This document shows positions 9,155 through 17,999 of a stretch of DNA of 64,000 nucleotides, piece after piece. This stretch comes from Arenibacter sp. F20364. Its GTDB lineage: Bacteria; Bacteroidota; Bacteroidia; Flavobacteriales; Flavobacteriaceae. Both the position numbers and the translations under genes were made by a program. Under the pieces are notes generated by a model that saw only the letters and a list, made by a program, of their open reading frames with translations, was not told where the DNA came from and did not search any database. The stretch lies in the NCBI RefSeq assembly GCF_023015905.1, contig NZ_JALKBD010000001.1, forward strand, positions 284,522-348,521, read 5' to 3'. How positions within the stretch are numbered: position 1 is the stretch's first letter; each line of letters begins with the position of its first letter.

Positions 9155-9610
9155 TTGAATACAACACGTTCACATATAGATATACATAAGTTTTTGCCCC
9201 ACAGAGCACCAATGCTCATGGTGACAAAAATTATAAGCATTAATAAGGAAACGGTAACAACCGAATTTAAAATAACCGAAGATTGTATCTTTGTTAAGGA
9301 CAATATATTTAGTGAATCAGGAATTATGGAAAATGCGGCGCAATCCTGTTCTGCAATTGTTGGTCAAGATTTCTTTGCAGCAGATGACCTTGAAGGCGAA
9401 GGCAATAGTGTTATTGGATTTATTAGCGGAATAAAGAGGGCTAACATTTTTTTATTGCCCAGGACAGGAGATACCTTAACAACTAAGGCCAATCTCATAT
9501 CCAATTACAATTCGGGAAATTTTAGCATATGCACTATGGAATGCGAAATATATACAGAAAAAAAATTAGTGGCAGATTGTGTATTAAATTTTCTGATACA
9601 GGAAGTTTAG
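9155..9610 (+). CDS. FabZ-like hotdog protein (ApeI-like), lacks the FabZ His
   Basis: 151 residues from a TTG start; the next ATG would remove the conserved LPHRAPMLMV strand (residues 14-23), so the TTG is preferred. Glu59 in IMENAAQS aligns with the FabZ catalytic Glu, but no GHFPGxP His is present. Second of two tandem hotdog genes, five bases after the first. They may form a heterodimer. Probable role: dehydration of 3-hydroxyacyl-ACP during polyene synthesis, with the catalytic partner uncertain. Confidence 0.78.
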   Translation: MNTTRSHIDIHKFLPHRAPMLMVTKIISINKETVTTEFKITEDCIFVKDNIFSESGIMENAAQSCSAIVGQDFFAADDLEGEGNSVIGFISGIKRANIFLLPRTGDTLTTKANLISNYNSGNFSICTMECEIYTEKKLVADCVLNFLIQEV

Positions 9611-9648
9611 ATATATCTGCGGATCGAATATAAAATTGTATCAATAAC

Positions 9649-9677
9649 TTTATAGGCCATTACCGTTGGCCTATAAA
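9649..9677 (+). other. Strong RNA hairpin between the hotdog genes and the HTH-like gene
   Basis: An 11-bp perfect stem (TTTATAGGCCA at 9649-9659 with TGGCCTATAAA at 667-677 of the same kb) and a 7-base loop lie 38 bases after the hotdog stop and 17 bases before the next ATG. No U-tract follows, so it is a poor intrinsic terminator; it could be an mRNA processing or stability element, or hide the start of the next gene. Confidence 0.5.
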
Positions 9678-9694
9678 TTATAAAGACCTTGGGC

Positions 9695-10096
9695 ATGAAA
9701 AAAAATGAAGTACCACAGGACAAAAGCAATCTTGAGTCGGCCAATTTCAAAGAACTGTGTTATGCCGTTGATGAAAACGGGGAATACACTACCGAATTAA
9801 GCACGGGATGGAGCCCCAAGACCATTGCCCTTGACAATGCCATCGAGGCCTTAAATGAGCGAATCTCAGCTTCAAAACAACGGGTAATAGATCATAAGGC
9901 GAGCCCCTTGGAATACTATATGGAACTGCATAAAATGGACCTTCCCATCCTAGCGAGCTACGTGGGAATGTGGAAGTGGAGGGTTAAAAGACATTTTAGA
10001 CCTGCAGTATTCAAAAACCTAAATAACAAAACATTACAAAAGTATGCAGATGTCTTCGATATTACTATCGAAGAGCTACAACGTACCGATCTCTGA
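9695..10096 (+). CDS. Small conserved cluster protein with HTH-like C-terminal region
   Basis: 133 residues from the ATG at 9695 (a TTG two codons upstream is possible). The N-terminal half holds a CYAVDENGEY segment and a helical stretch. The C-terminal half (about 85-133) runs DLPILASYVGMWKWRVKRHF, then LQKYADVFDITIEEL, resembling the helix pattern of Xre-type HTH domains including the terminal helix. It lies four bases before the BtrH-like gene, so the two are probably translated together. I do not recognise a named family; regulator or BtrH partner are both possible. Confidence 0.7.
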   Translation: MKKNEVPQDKSNLESANFKELCYAVDENGEYTTELSTGWSPKTIALDNAIEALNERISASKQRVIDHKASPLEYYMELHKMDLPILASYVGMWKWRVKRHFRPAVFKNLNNKTLQKYADVFDITIEELQRTDL

Positions 10097-10099
10097 ATC

Positions 10100-11101
10100 A
10101 TGGAAATAGATTTTAAACACAAGCAAGCTGCACACTGCGAGAACGGTGTAGTAGCCAACTTAATGACTTATAATGGGTTTACAGTAAGTGAGCCTATGGT
10201 TTTTGGAATAGGATCCGGGTTATTGTTCACTTATATCCCATTTTTAAAAGTGAACCATGCACCAGTTGTGTCCTATAGGGCTATGCCAGGAATCATTTTT
10301 ACCCGATTCGCCACAAGGGTGGGAATTAAAATTAAGCGTGAAAAATTTCGAAATGCCCAAACCGCCAAGGCCAGATTGGATGAAAACTTGCGAAGAAACA
10401 ATCCGGTCGGACTTCAGGTAGGCGTGTACAACCTGCCCTACTTTCCGGATGAATATCGTTTCCATTTCAACGCCCATAATATGATCGTCTATGGCAAAAA
10501 AGACGGTAGTTATTTAATAAGTGACCCAGTAATGGAAACCGTTACCTCACTTACCGAAAAAGAACTGGAAAAAGTAAGGTTTGCCAAGGGCGCCTTTGCC
10601 CCTAAAGGGCATATCTATTACCCCACTGAATTCCCTGAAGAATTACAACTGGAAAAAGCCATTGTTAAAGGGATAAAACACACCTGTAGGGATATGTTGG
10701 CCCCTGTCCCCGTCGTTGGGGTAAAGGGAATACGAAAAATTGCCAAACTTATTCGTAAATGGCCAAAGGCCAAAGGCATTAAAATTGCCAATCATTATTT
10801 GGGACAGATTGTACGTATGCAGGAAGAAATAGGTACCGGAGGCGGTGGATTCCGATATATTTATGCCGCATTTTTACAGGAAGCGGGAAAATTATTGATG
10901 AACAATCAACTTTTGGAGCTTTCAAAAGAAATGACCGTTATAGGTGACCAATGGCGCGATTTTGCCGTGGAGGCATCACGTATATACAAAAATAGGAGCA
11001 ATACTGTTGCCGTTGATCAATACGATCATGTAGCTAGCCTTCTTGAGGACCTGGCCAACAAAGAGGAAGTTTTTTTCAAAAAACTGAAAAAGGCAATATA
11101 A
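10100..11101 (+). CDS. BtrH N-terminal domain protein, putative acyltransferase
   Basis: 333 residues. The N-terminal part resembles BtrH_N, the papain-like domain of the butirosin enzyme that transfers an acyl group from an ACP. A possible Cys13 (AAHCENG), His126 (NAHNMIVYG), Asp142 (ISDPV) triad has the order of a cysteine acyltransferase/peptidase. The C-terminal half (about 170-333) is helical and DUF4872-like. Inference: it may move the aryl-polyene acyl chain from ACP to the dialkylresorcinol, a late ester-forming step. It sits directly before an ABC exporter. Confidence 0.75.
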   Translation: MEIDFKHKQAAHCENGVVANLMTYNGFTVSEPMVFGIGSGLLFTYIPFLKVNHAPVVSYRAMPGIIFTRFATRVGIKIKREKFRNAQTAKARLDENLRRNNPVGLQVGVYNLPYFPDEYRFHFNAHNMIVYGKKDGSYLISDPVMETVTSLTEKELEKVRFAKGAFAPKGHIYYPTEFPEELQLEKAIVKGIKHTCRDMLAPVPVVGVKGIRKIAKLIRKWPKAKGIKIANHYLGQIVRMQEEIGTGGGGFRYIYAAFLQEAGKLLMNNQLLELSKEMTVIGDQWRDFAVEASRIYKNRSNTVAVDQYDHVASLLEDLANKEEVFFKKLKKAI

Positions 11102-11109
11102 AGCAGCCC

Positions 11110-11853
11110 ATGATCCAAATATCCCAACTCTCCAAAAAATATAAAAATAACGAAGAATATTCGGTAGTGGACCTAGATCTAAAAATAGACGAGGGTGAAA
11201 TTTTTGGGCTTTTAGGACCTAACGGGGCAGGAAAAACAACATTAATCTCAATGTTGAGCTCCTTGATAAAACCTACATCCGGGAGTTTTTCCATAAACGG
11301 ACTCAACTATCAAAAGAACGGAAACCAACTTAAACAATTAATTGGTATCGTACCACAGGAATATGCCCTTTACCCTACCCTCACCGCATATGAAAATTTG
11401 TATTACCTAGGTAGCATGTATGGCCTAAAAGGTCGGGAACTAAAGGAAAAGATCAATTTTCATTTGGAAATTTTGGGGCTGGAAAAATTTTCCAACAAAA
11501 AATTGGATACTTTTTCTGGAGGAATGAAACGGCGTGTCAACCTAATTGCCAGCATCCTGCACAACCCCAAAGTTCTGTTCTTGGACGAACCTACCGTTGG
11601 TGTGGACGTACATTCCAAAAATGTAATTATTGAAAATTTAAAAAAATTAAACTCCCAGGGCACCACCATTGTATACACCTCCCATCATTTGAACGAAGCA
11701 GAAGAATTTTGCACAAAAGTAGCTATAATAGATCACGGTAGAATAATCATTGAAGGGGCTCCGAAAATTCTAATTTCCCAATACCCGGAATCACACAATC
11801 TAGAGGACGTCTTCTTAACCTTGACCGGAAAAGCCTTAAGGGATCATGCATAA
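11110..11853 (+). CDS. ABC transporter ATP-binding protein
   Basis: 247 residues. Walker [10 protein letters not shown] (36-44), Q-loop Gln84, signature FSGGM (136-140), Walker B VLFLDE with Asp160 and Glu161, and H-loop His193 are all present. It overlaps the permease gene by eight bases. The half-transporter type (drug/polyketide-exporter-like, ABC-2) fits export or flipping of the pigment or its precursor across the inner membrane. Confidence 0.92.
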   Translation: MIQISQLSKKYKNNEEYSVVDLDLKIDEGEIFGLLGPNGAGKTTLISMLSSLIKPTSGSFSINGLNYQKNGNQLKQLIGIVPQEYALYPTLTAYENLYYLGSMYGLKGRELKEKINFHLEILGLEKFSNKKLDTFSGGMKRRVNLIASILHNPKVLFLDEPTVGVDVHSKNVIIENLKKLNSQGTTIVYTSHHLNEAEEFCTKVAIIDHGRIIIEGAPKILISQYPESHNLEDVFLTLTGKALRDHA

Positions 11854-13114
11854 ACTTCTGGCCTCCACATATAAGGAATTGCTATTGCTATCCAGGGATA
11901 TAGGGGGATTGGCTATCTTATTTGTAATGCCCTTGGTATTGGTAGTCACCATTACCTTAATTCAGGACAGCACCTTTAGGTCTATCAACGATAACAAAAT
12001 TCCCATCCTTTGGGTGGACTATGACAAGGGCGAAGTTTCCAAAAATATATATGATGGGTTGGCTGAATCCAACTCCTTCAAAATTATTGGAAAGGAATCG
12101 GACAGCGAAGCCAAAGAGCTAGTTTTCAAAGGCGAATATCAATTGGCAATTGTTCTTCCACCCAACCTTAGCTCGGAACTGGAAAAAAAAGTAAATCTAA
12201 ATGTGGAAGGGTTGCTATCCAAATTTGGTTTGGAAGAAGAAACGCCACAATCCCAAAAACCGGATTTGGAAAAAAAAGAGGTCATACTTTATTTTGATCC
12301 CGCAACTCAAATGGCATTTAAAAATTCCATAAAGAATGGGATAGACAAGATGATCTTTAAAATAGAGACTCAGACAATTTACAAGGCATTCCAATCCCAA
12401 ATAACAGATGATGAAACCGAAGCGATATTTGATACGGAAAGTTTTATCACCTTTAAGGAAATAACCCCAAGTATTGGCGAAAATGAAATAATTCCAAATT
12501 CAGTGCAACACAATGTACCTGCCTGGACCTTATTCGCCATTTTTTTTATCATTGTCCCCTTGTCCATCAATATGGTCAAGGAAAAAAGCCAGGGAACCTT
12601 TGTTCGCTTAAGGACCAATCCCGTTTCCTATCTTACGGTATTGGGAGGGAAAACTTTGGTATACCTATCCGTATGTCTCATACAGTTTGGACTAATGTTG
12701 GGGATAGGAGTCTATCTTTTCCCTATTTTAGGTCTCCCCAGCCTTGACGTTTCCGGAAAAATCCCACAGTTGTTCCTTGTGGCTATCTTTGCAGGACTTG
12801 CTGCCATTGGCCTAGGGTTGTTATTGGGAACGGTAGCCAAGACGCAGGAACAATCCGCTCCCTTCGGAGCTACTTTTGTGGTTATATTAGCAGCTTTGGG
12901 AGGTGTTTGGGTGCCTGTCTTTATAATGCCCAAGTTTATGCAGACACTATCAAATTTATCTCCAATGAATTGGGGTTTAAATGCCTTTTATGATGTTTTT
13001 TTAAGAGATGTGGGCATTATTGATCTTGTACCTGAATTAACCTTATTATTTTTGTTTTTTATAATAACCACCGCAATTTCTATTTTGTATAATGAAAGAA
13101 AAAATGCCGTCTAA
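11846..13114 (+). CDS. ABC-2 type transporter permease
   Basis: 422 residues with the ABC2_membrane_3 layout: one N-terminal membrane helix (about 20-40), a large extracytoplasmic domain (about 45-225), then five or six C-terminal helices (about 230-415) with the PxxxMVKEKSQGTFVRLRTNP cytoplasmic loop typical of the family. It pairs with the preceding ATPase. Its 3' end overlaps the thioesterase gene. Substrate not determinable; context suggests the pigment. Confidence 0.9.
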   Translation: MHKLLASTYKELLLLSRDIGGLAILFVMPLVLVVTITLIQDSTFRSINDNKIPILWVDYDKGEVSKNIYDGLAESNSFKIIGKESDSEAKELVFKGEYQLAIVLPPNLSSELEKKVNLNVEGLLSKFGLEEETPQSQKPDLEKKEVILYFDPATQMAFKNSIKNGIDKMIFKIETQTIYKAFQSQITDDETEAIFDTESFITFKEITPSIGENEIIPNSVQHNVPAWTLFAIFFIIVPLSINMVKEKSQGTFVRLRTNPVSYLTVLGGKTLVYLSVCLIQFGLMLGIGVYLFPILGLPSLDVSGKIPQLFLVAIFAGLAAIGLGLLLGTVAKTQEQSAPFGATFVVILAALGGVWVPVFIMPKFMQTLSNLSPMNWGLNAFYDVFLRDVGIIDLVPELTLLFLFFIITTAISILYNERKNAV

Positions 13115-13541
13115 GACCAAACCAGAGATTAGCTTTACCAGTGAAATTAGGGTTCGCTTTGCTGAAACCGACCCTTTGGGCATTGTATGGCATGGTAATT
13201 ATATCCAATATTTTGAAGACGGCAGGGAAGCCTTTGGCAGACATCATGGAATTGCCTATCTAGACCATAAAGCGGCTGGCTACACCACCCCGATCGTAAA
13301 ATCTAGCTGCGAACATAAGCTTCCATTGCGCTATGGCGATGTTGCCACTATTAAAACAATTTTTGTAGATTCACCAGCGGCAAAAATGGTATTTAAATAC
13401 GAAATTTATGATCCGCAAAACAAATTGGTATGTACTGGGGAAACCATACAGGTATTTGTGGAAGACGACGATGGCCTATCCTTGACCATGCCATCATTTT
13501 TTTTGGAATGGAAACAAAAAGTTGGTTTATTGAATGAATAA
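13092..13541 (+). CDS. Acyl-CoA/acyl-ACP thioesterase, 4HBT (YbgC-like) hotdog family
   Basis: 149 residues. The family motif ETDPLGIVWHGNYIQYFED places the catalytic Asp at residue 27, followed by G-x-V-x-H-x-N-Y. The start could also be the ATG at 13104 (MPSKTK), with less overlap to the permease. In aryl-polyene clusters a thioesterase of this kind is thought to release or edit ACP-bound chains. It overlaps the next ketosynthase gene by eight bases. Confidence 0.85.
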   Translation: MKEKMPSKTKPEISFTSEIRVRFAETDPLGIVWHGNYIQYFEDGREAFGRHHGIAYLDHKAAGYTTPIVKSSCEHKLPLRYGDVATIKTIFVDSPAAKMVFKYEIYDPQNKLVCTGETIQVFVEDDDGLSLTMPSFFLEWKQKVGLLNE

Positions 13542-14682
13542 GACCTATCTCTCATATAACAATATTGTTTCAGCCTTAGGCTTTGATAGCCCTAGGGTTG
13601 TACAAAATATTCATGAGGGCATATCCGGGATAACATTAATTGAGGATGAAAATCTATTCCCCAACCCTTTTTACGCTTCAATTATCGATTCCAATTCATT
13701 AAAAGAGGCTTTTGGACTGTTAGGGCCCAACAGTGATTATACGCGTTTGGAACAAATGATGATTATGTCCTTGGATAAGATCATTAAAGAATCCAGTGTA
13801 AAATTAACAGATAGGGTTGGCTTAATAATATCTACTACCAAAGGAAATATAGATACTTTGGACCCCACGAACCCTATGCCAAAAGAGAGGGCCTACTTGG
13901 GAACTTTAGGACATATAATCAAAAACTATTTTCGATTTGTCACGGAACCTATTGTACTATCCAATGCCTGTGTCTCTGGAATATTGGCCATTTCAATTGC
14001 TAAAAGATTTATTGCCCAGGGGACGTTCGATCAAGTTTTTATAGTTGGTGGCGATATTGTATCCAATTTTATTCTTTCCGGTTTTAATTCTTTCCAAGCA
14101 ATGAGTCCCCTACCCTGCAAGCCATATTGCAAGGAAAGGTCAGGTATTAATATAGGGGAGGTGGCCGCAAGTGTATTGGTTACCACAGAGCAAAAAAAAT
14201 TAGTCCCGGAGGCCGTAGAAATAATGGGCGAAGCCTCCTGTAATGACGCCAATCATATTTCCGGCCCGTCGAGAACCGGGGAAGGCCTTTACAGAAGTAT
14301 TCAATCGGCCTTTAAGGAAGCTAATGCAGGCCCCCAGGACATTGATTATATTTCTGCCCATGGCACTGCTACCAATTTCAATGATGAAATGGAGGCAATA
14401 GCCCTTAACAGGTTAGATCTGGGTGGTGTTCCATTGAACAGCCTCAAAGGCTATTTTGGACATACACTTGGGGGGTCGGGCCTTTTAGAAACCATTGTTG
14501 GCATGCATTCCCTTTACCACAATACCTTATATCCGTCTATCGGGTTTACCGAGTTGGGCGTATCCCAGCCTCTCAATATAATTAGGGCAACTACAGCCAA
14601 GAAATTGGATTGCTTCTTGAAGACTGCCTCCGGTTTTGGAGGTTGCAACACTGCCGCCGTATTTAAAAAGGTACAATCATGA
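13534..14682 (+). CDS. Beta-ketoacyl-ACP synthase
   Basis: 382 residues. Nucleophile Cys146 in SNACVSG, His276 in SAHGTATNFND and His310 in GYFGHTLGGSG give a complete Cys-His-His set, and FGGCNTA near the end is the usual C-terminal loop. It overlaps the following short KS-like gene by four bases (ATGA), implying coupled translation and perhaps a complex. Likely an elongating synthase of the polyene module. Confidence 0.88.
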   Translation: MNKTYLSYNNIVSALGFDSPRVVQNIHEGISGITLIEDENLFPNPFYASIIDSNSLKEAFGLLGPNSDYTRLEQMMIMSLDKIIKESSVKLTDRVGLIISTTKGNIDTLDPTNPMPKERAYLGTLGHIIKNYFRFVTEPIVLSNACVSGILAISIAKRFIAQGTFDQVFIVGGDIVSNFILSGFNSFQAMSPLPCKPYCKERSGINIGEVAASVLVTTEQKKLVPEAVEIMGEASCNDANHISGPSRTGEGLYRSIQSAFKEANAGPQDIDYISAHGTATNFNDEMEAIALNRLDLGGVPLNSLKGYFGHTLGGSGLLETIVGMHSLYHNTLYPSIGFTELGVSQPLNIIRATTAKKLDCFLKTASGFGGCNTAAVFKKVQS

Positions 14683-15302
14683 CGGCCGAAAATCTTAAAA
14701 TAAAGGAATATTGTAGCATCTCCAACAACAGGGTTATGTTGAATGGTCAATTGCTCTTTGAAGCCCAGGGAAGCGATTTCATCACTTTCATTAAACTAGC
14801 CTATAAAAAGATGGATACCAAATATCCTAAGTTCTTTAAAATGGACGACCTAAGCAAACTTGGATTTTTGGCTTCTGATATTTTACTTAAACCGATAACC
14901 CAAGATTCAGAAATGCCCAAAAACATTGCCTTGGCATTTTCAAATAGTGCTTCCAGTTTGGAAACGGATAGAAAGCACCAAGAGTCCATTCGGGACAAAG
15001 AATATTATTTTCCGAGCCCCGCTATTTTCGTCTATACCTTACCCAATATTTGTCTTGGAGAGATTAGTATTAAACATAGGCTACATTCCGAAAATAGTTT
15101 TTTTATCTTTAACCACTTTAATGCAGAATATTTACATGACTATGCCAACAGTTTAATGAAGTCCGAAAAAGCAGACGAAGTATTGTGCGGGTGGATAAAC
15201 TGTGACGTTGAGGATTATGAAGCATTTTTATACTTGGTTTCTACCGAAGGAAGCATTGCACATAATAAAGAAGAAATAATAAAATTGTACACAACCAAAT
15301 GA
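14679..15302 (+). CDS. Short ketosynthase-like protein without catalytic residues
   Basis: 207 residues, about half the length of a condensing enzyme. Residues 85-150 resemble the KS N-terminal core: a LAFSNSASSLETD segment followed by SPAIFVYTLPNICLGEISIKH, which matches the KS dimer-interface strand and helix. The protein lacks a recognisable nucleophile Cys segment and both His motifs. Proteins of this size recur in flexirubin and APE clusters. It overlaps the flanking KS and ACP genes by four bases on each side, suggesting a stoichiometric partner rather than an enzyme. Confidence 0.7.
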   Translation: MTAENLKIKEYCSISNNRVMLNGQLLFEAQGSDFITFIKLAYKKMDTKYPKFFKMDDLSKLGFLASDILLKPITQDSEMPKNIALAFSNSASSLETDRKHQESIRDKEYYFPSPAIFVYTLPNICLGEISIKHRLHSENSFFIFNHFNAEYLHDYANSLMKSEKADEVLCGWINCDVEDYEAFLYLVSTEGSIAHNKEEIIKLYTTK

Positions 15303-15556
15303 GCGATTTAAAACAAGAACTGAAGGAAAAAATTATAACTCAATTAAACTTGGAGGATATTGCAATTGAAGAAATTGCAGATAATGATTCCTTGTTCGGC
15401 GATGGTTTAGGATTGGACTCCATTGACGCCTTGGAACTCATAGTAATGTTGGATAAGGACTACGGAATTAAACTCACCGATCCCAAAGAGGGTAAAAAAA
15501 TATTTGAGTCCATTGAAGTAATGTCAAATTATATTACCGAGCATCGCACCAAATAA
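15299..15556 (+). CDS. Acyl carrier protein
   Basis: 85 residues. Phosphopantetheine Ser41 lies in GLGLDSIDALELIVML, a classic ACP helix II motif. It overlaps the short KS-like gene by four bases and precedes the next ketosynthase by about 100 bp. Probably the carrier for polyene elongation, distinct from the ACP at 5349 near darA/darB. Confidence 0.92.
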   Translation: MSDLKQELKEKIITQLNLEDIAIEEIADNDSLFGDGLGLDSIDALELIVMLDKDYGIKLTDPKEGKKIFESIEVMSNYITEHRTK

Positions 15557-15653
15557 TTCGGATACCTTATCCATATTGAAACCCTAGTATTTACCCCCTT
15601 AATGTAGGAATTGGTCATATCCAAGGAAATCCATACCTTAAAATAAAAAATAC

Positions 15654-16850
15654 ATGTCCACAGGAGTCGCTATAACGGGAATGGGAATAATATCCGCTAT
15701 TGGAAACAATGTGGCCGAGAATTACAGCTCACTTGTGGAAGGCAGAACTGGAATTTCCAAAATTTCCAAAATAGATACCTTGCACAAAGACAGTATTATG
15801 GTAGGTGAAATTGATTTCACCAATGGGGAATTGGAAGCACAATTGGGATTGAGTCCTAATAACAATTACTCCAGAACCGCCTTATTGGGAGCTATAGCGG
15901 CTAAAGAAGCCATAGCAGATGCAAAAATAACGGACATAAAGGCCTACAGGACTGGTCTAATTTCTTCCACAAGCGTTGGAGGTATGGATATGACCGAAAA
16001 ATTTTATTACCATTACTTGGAAAGTGGTGAAAACAGAAGGTACATAGAAGGACATCACGCCGGGGACTCTACGGAAAAAATAGCGGAACAATTGGGCATT
16101 GACCAAAGCTTGGTCACGACCATCAGTACCGCTTGTTCCTCTGCCGCGAATGCGATAATGTTCGGGGCAAAATTAATTAAAACAGGAAAATTGGATAGGG
16201 TAATTGTGGGTGGTGCCGACTGTTTGTCCAAATTTACCATTAATGGTTTTAAAACCTTAATGATCCTGTCCGATTCCTACAATACACCTTTTGACGAAAA
16301 TAGGAAAGGACTTAATTTAGGGGAGGCTGCTGCTTATTTAGTCTTGGAATCAGATTCCTTGGTAAAAAAGGAAAAGAAAAAAGTTTTGGGCTATGTGGTC
16401 GGGTATGGCAATGCCAACGATGCGTACCACCAAACGGCCTCCTCCGAAAATGGGGATGGTGCCACCTTAGCCATGGAGAAAGCACTTGCTGTTGCAGGAT
16501 TGGAACCAAAGGACATTGATTACATCAATGCCCATGGGACCGCCACTGGCAACAACGACTTATCCGAGGGTAGGGCCCTTATCCGTGTTTTTGGTGAAGT
16601 AGTACCAGAATTTAGTTCAACAAAAGCCTATACCGGACACACCTTGGCTGCAGCAGGCGCTATAGAAGCGGTGTATGCAATTCTAGCACTTCAAAACAAC
16701 ATTATCTATCCCAATTTGAATTTTAAAACTCCAATGCAAGAGTTTAACCTTATTCCACAAACTTCACTAATAGAAAAAGCCTTGAACACCGTTCTTTCGA
16801 ATTCCCTTGGATTTGGAGGAAATTGTTCCACACTTATTTTTTCAAAATAG
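15654..16850 (+). CDS. Beta-ketoacyl-ACP synthase (ApeO-like, polyene-elongating)
   Basis: 398 residues. Nucleophile Cys161 in STACSSAANA, His294 in NAHGTATGNND and His329 in YTGHTLAAAG are intact; NSLGFGGN is the C-terminal loop. It is followed by a chain-length-factor-like gene, the arrangement seen for the ApeO-ApeC heterodimer of aryl-polyene synthases, so this is the best candidate for the main iterative KS. Confidence 0.9.
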   Translation: MSTGVAITGMGIISAIGNNVAENYSSLVEGRTGISKISKIDTLHKDSIMVGEIDFTNGELEAQLGLSPNNNYSRTALLGAIAAKEAIADAKITDIKAYRTGLISSTSVGGMDMTEKFYYHYLESGENRRYIEGHHAGDSTEKIAEQLGIDQSLVTTISTACSSAANAIMFGAKLIKTGKLDRVIVGGADCLSKFTINGFKTLMILSDSYNTPFDENRKGLNLGEAAAYLVLESDSLVKKEKKKVLGYVVGYGNANDAYHQTASSENGDGATLAMEKALAVAGLEPKDIDYINAHGTATGNNDLSEGRALIRVFGEVVPEFSSTKAYTGHTLAAAGAIEAVYAILALQNNIIYPNLNFKTPMQEFNLIPQTSLIEKALNTVLSNSLGFGGNCSTLIFSK

Positions 16851-16934
16851 CCTTAAGAAGGAATTGTTATATTTACATGTAGACCATTTGATCTTTTTAG
16901 ATATTATATTAGAAATCGGCATTCCCAACAACTA

Positions 16935-17999
16935 ATGGAAAAAGTTTATATCAACAGCATCGGTTCCATATCTGCCCAAAAAACATTTGATAACAATGAT
17001 TTTTTGGAGGAAATTACTACCTATGAAGACAATGTTATTCCTGTAATAGAACCCAATTATAAGGATTTTATTCCTCCAGCTGCTGCCAGAAGGATGGCAA
17101 AGGGAATCAAAATGGGTGTAGTTGCCTCTAAAATAGCGATGGAAGAAGCCAACCTAACAGATATAGATGCCATTATTACTGGTACGGGAATGGGATGTGT
17201 TAGGGATTCCGAAAAATTTGTAACCGCCATATTGGACAATAATGAACAGTTCCTTACCCCTACCTCCTTTATACAATCTACCCACAATACGGTTGCTGGA
17301 CAGATAGCGCTGGGGATAGGATGTAAGGGATATAACTTCACCTATGTACATAGTAGCGTTTCTTTTGAGTCCGCCCTTATCGATGCCCTAATGCAGTTGG
17401 AATTGAAAGAAGCAGAAAACATACTTGTCGGTGGCGTAGATGAATCTGGGGAACACACCAATGCCATACATAAACTAATACAACATATAAAACCGGAAAA
17501 AATAAACTCCAACAAACTCCTACATTCCAAAACTGTGGGAGCTGTATTCGGGGAAGGTGCCAATTTCTTCGTATTGTCCAACAACAAAAAAGAAACCAGC
17601 TATGCCCAGGTAATGGGTGTAAAGACCTTTAACACCCTTCCCAAATCCGAGCTAGAATCTAGTCTTGAGGAATTTTTAAAGGAGAACAATCTTTTCGTGA
17701 CCGACATAGACGTGCTGATAAGTGGAAATAATGGGGACGTTGACTACGACAATTACTACTTGGATCTTGCCAATGGCCCTTTTAAAAACACCCAACAAGT
17801 GGTTTACAAACATCTAAGTGGAGAATTTAATACCGCTTCAGCATTTGGATTTTGGCTGGGTGCCAAAATTCTTAAGACCCAGCAGATACCCAGTGCAGTT
17901 GCGCTAAACACAATTAAACCCAACGGATTAGAACTTGTTTTACTCTACAATCAATACAGGGGCAAAAACCATAGTTTTATTATCCTTCGCCGATGTTGA
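16935..17999 (+). CDS. Chain-length-factor-like ketosynthase homologue (ApeC-like), no catalytic Cys
   Basis: 354 residues, condensing-enzyme fold. Aligning LIDALMQL...ILVGGVDE with the neighbouring KS puts Ser141 (HSSVSFESA) at the nucleophile Cys position. The His-containing NAHGT loop is replaced by LISGNNGDVDYD. Loss of both suggests a non-catalytic partner that sets chain length, as in KS-CLF pairs of type II polyketide synthases and ApeO-ApeC. It overlaps the deacetylase gene by seven bases. Confidence 0.82.
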   Translation: MEKVYINSIGSISAQKTFDNNDFLEEITTYEDNVIPVIEPNYKDFIPPAAARRMAKGIKMGVVASKIAMEEANLTDIDAIITGTGMGCVRDSEKFVTAILDNNEQFLTPTSFIQSTHNTVAGQIALGIGCKGYNFTYVHSSVSFESALIDALMQLELKEAENILVGGVDESGEHTNAIHKLIQHIKPEKINSNKLLHSKTVGAVFGEGANFFVLSNNKKETSYAQVMGVKTFNTLPKSELESSLEEFLKENNLFVTDIDVLISGNNGDVDYDNYYLDLANGPFKNTQQVVYKHLSGEFNTASAFGFWLGAKILKTQQIPSAVALNTIKPNGLELVLLYNQYRGKNHSFIILRRC

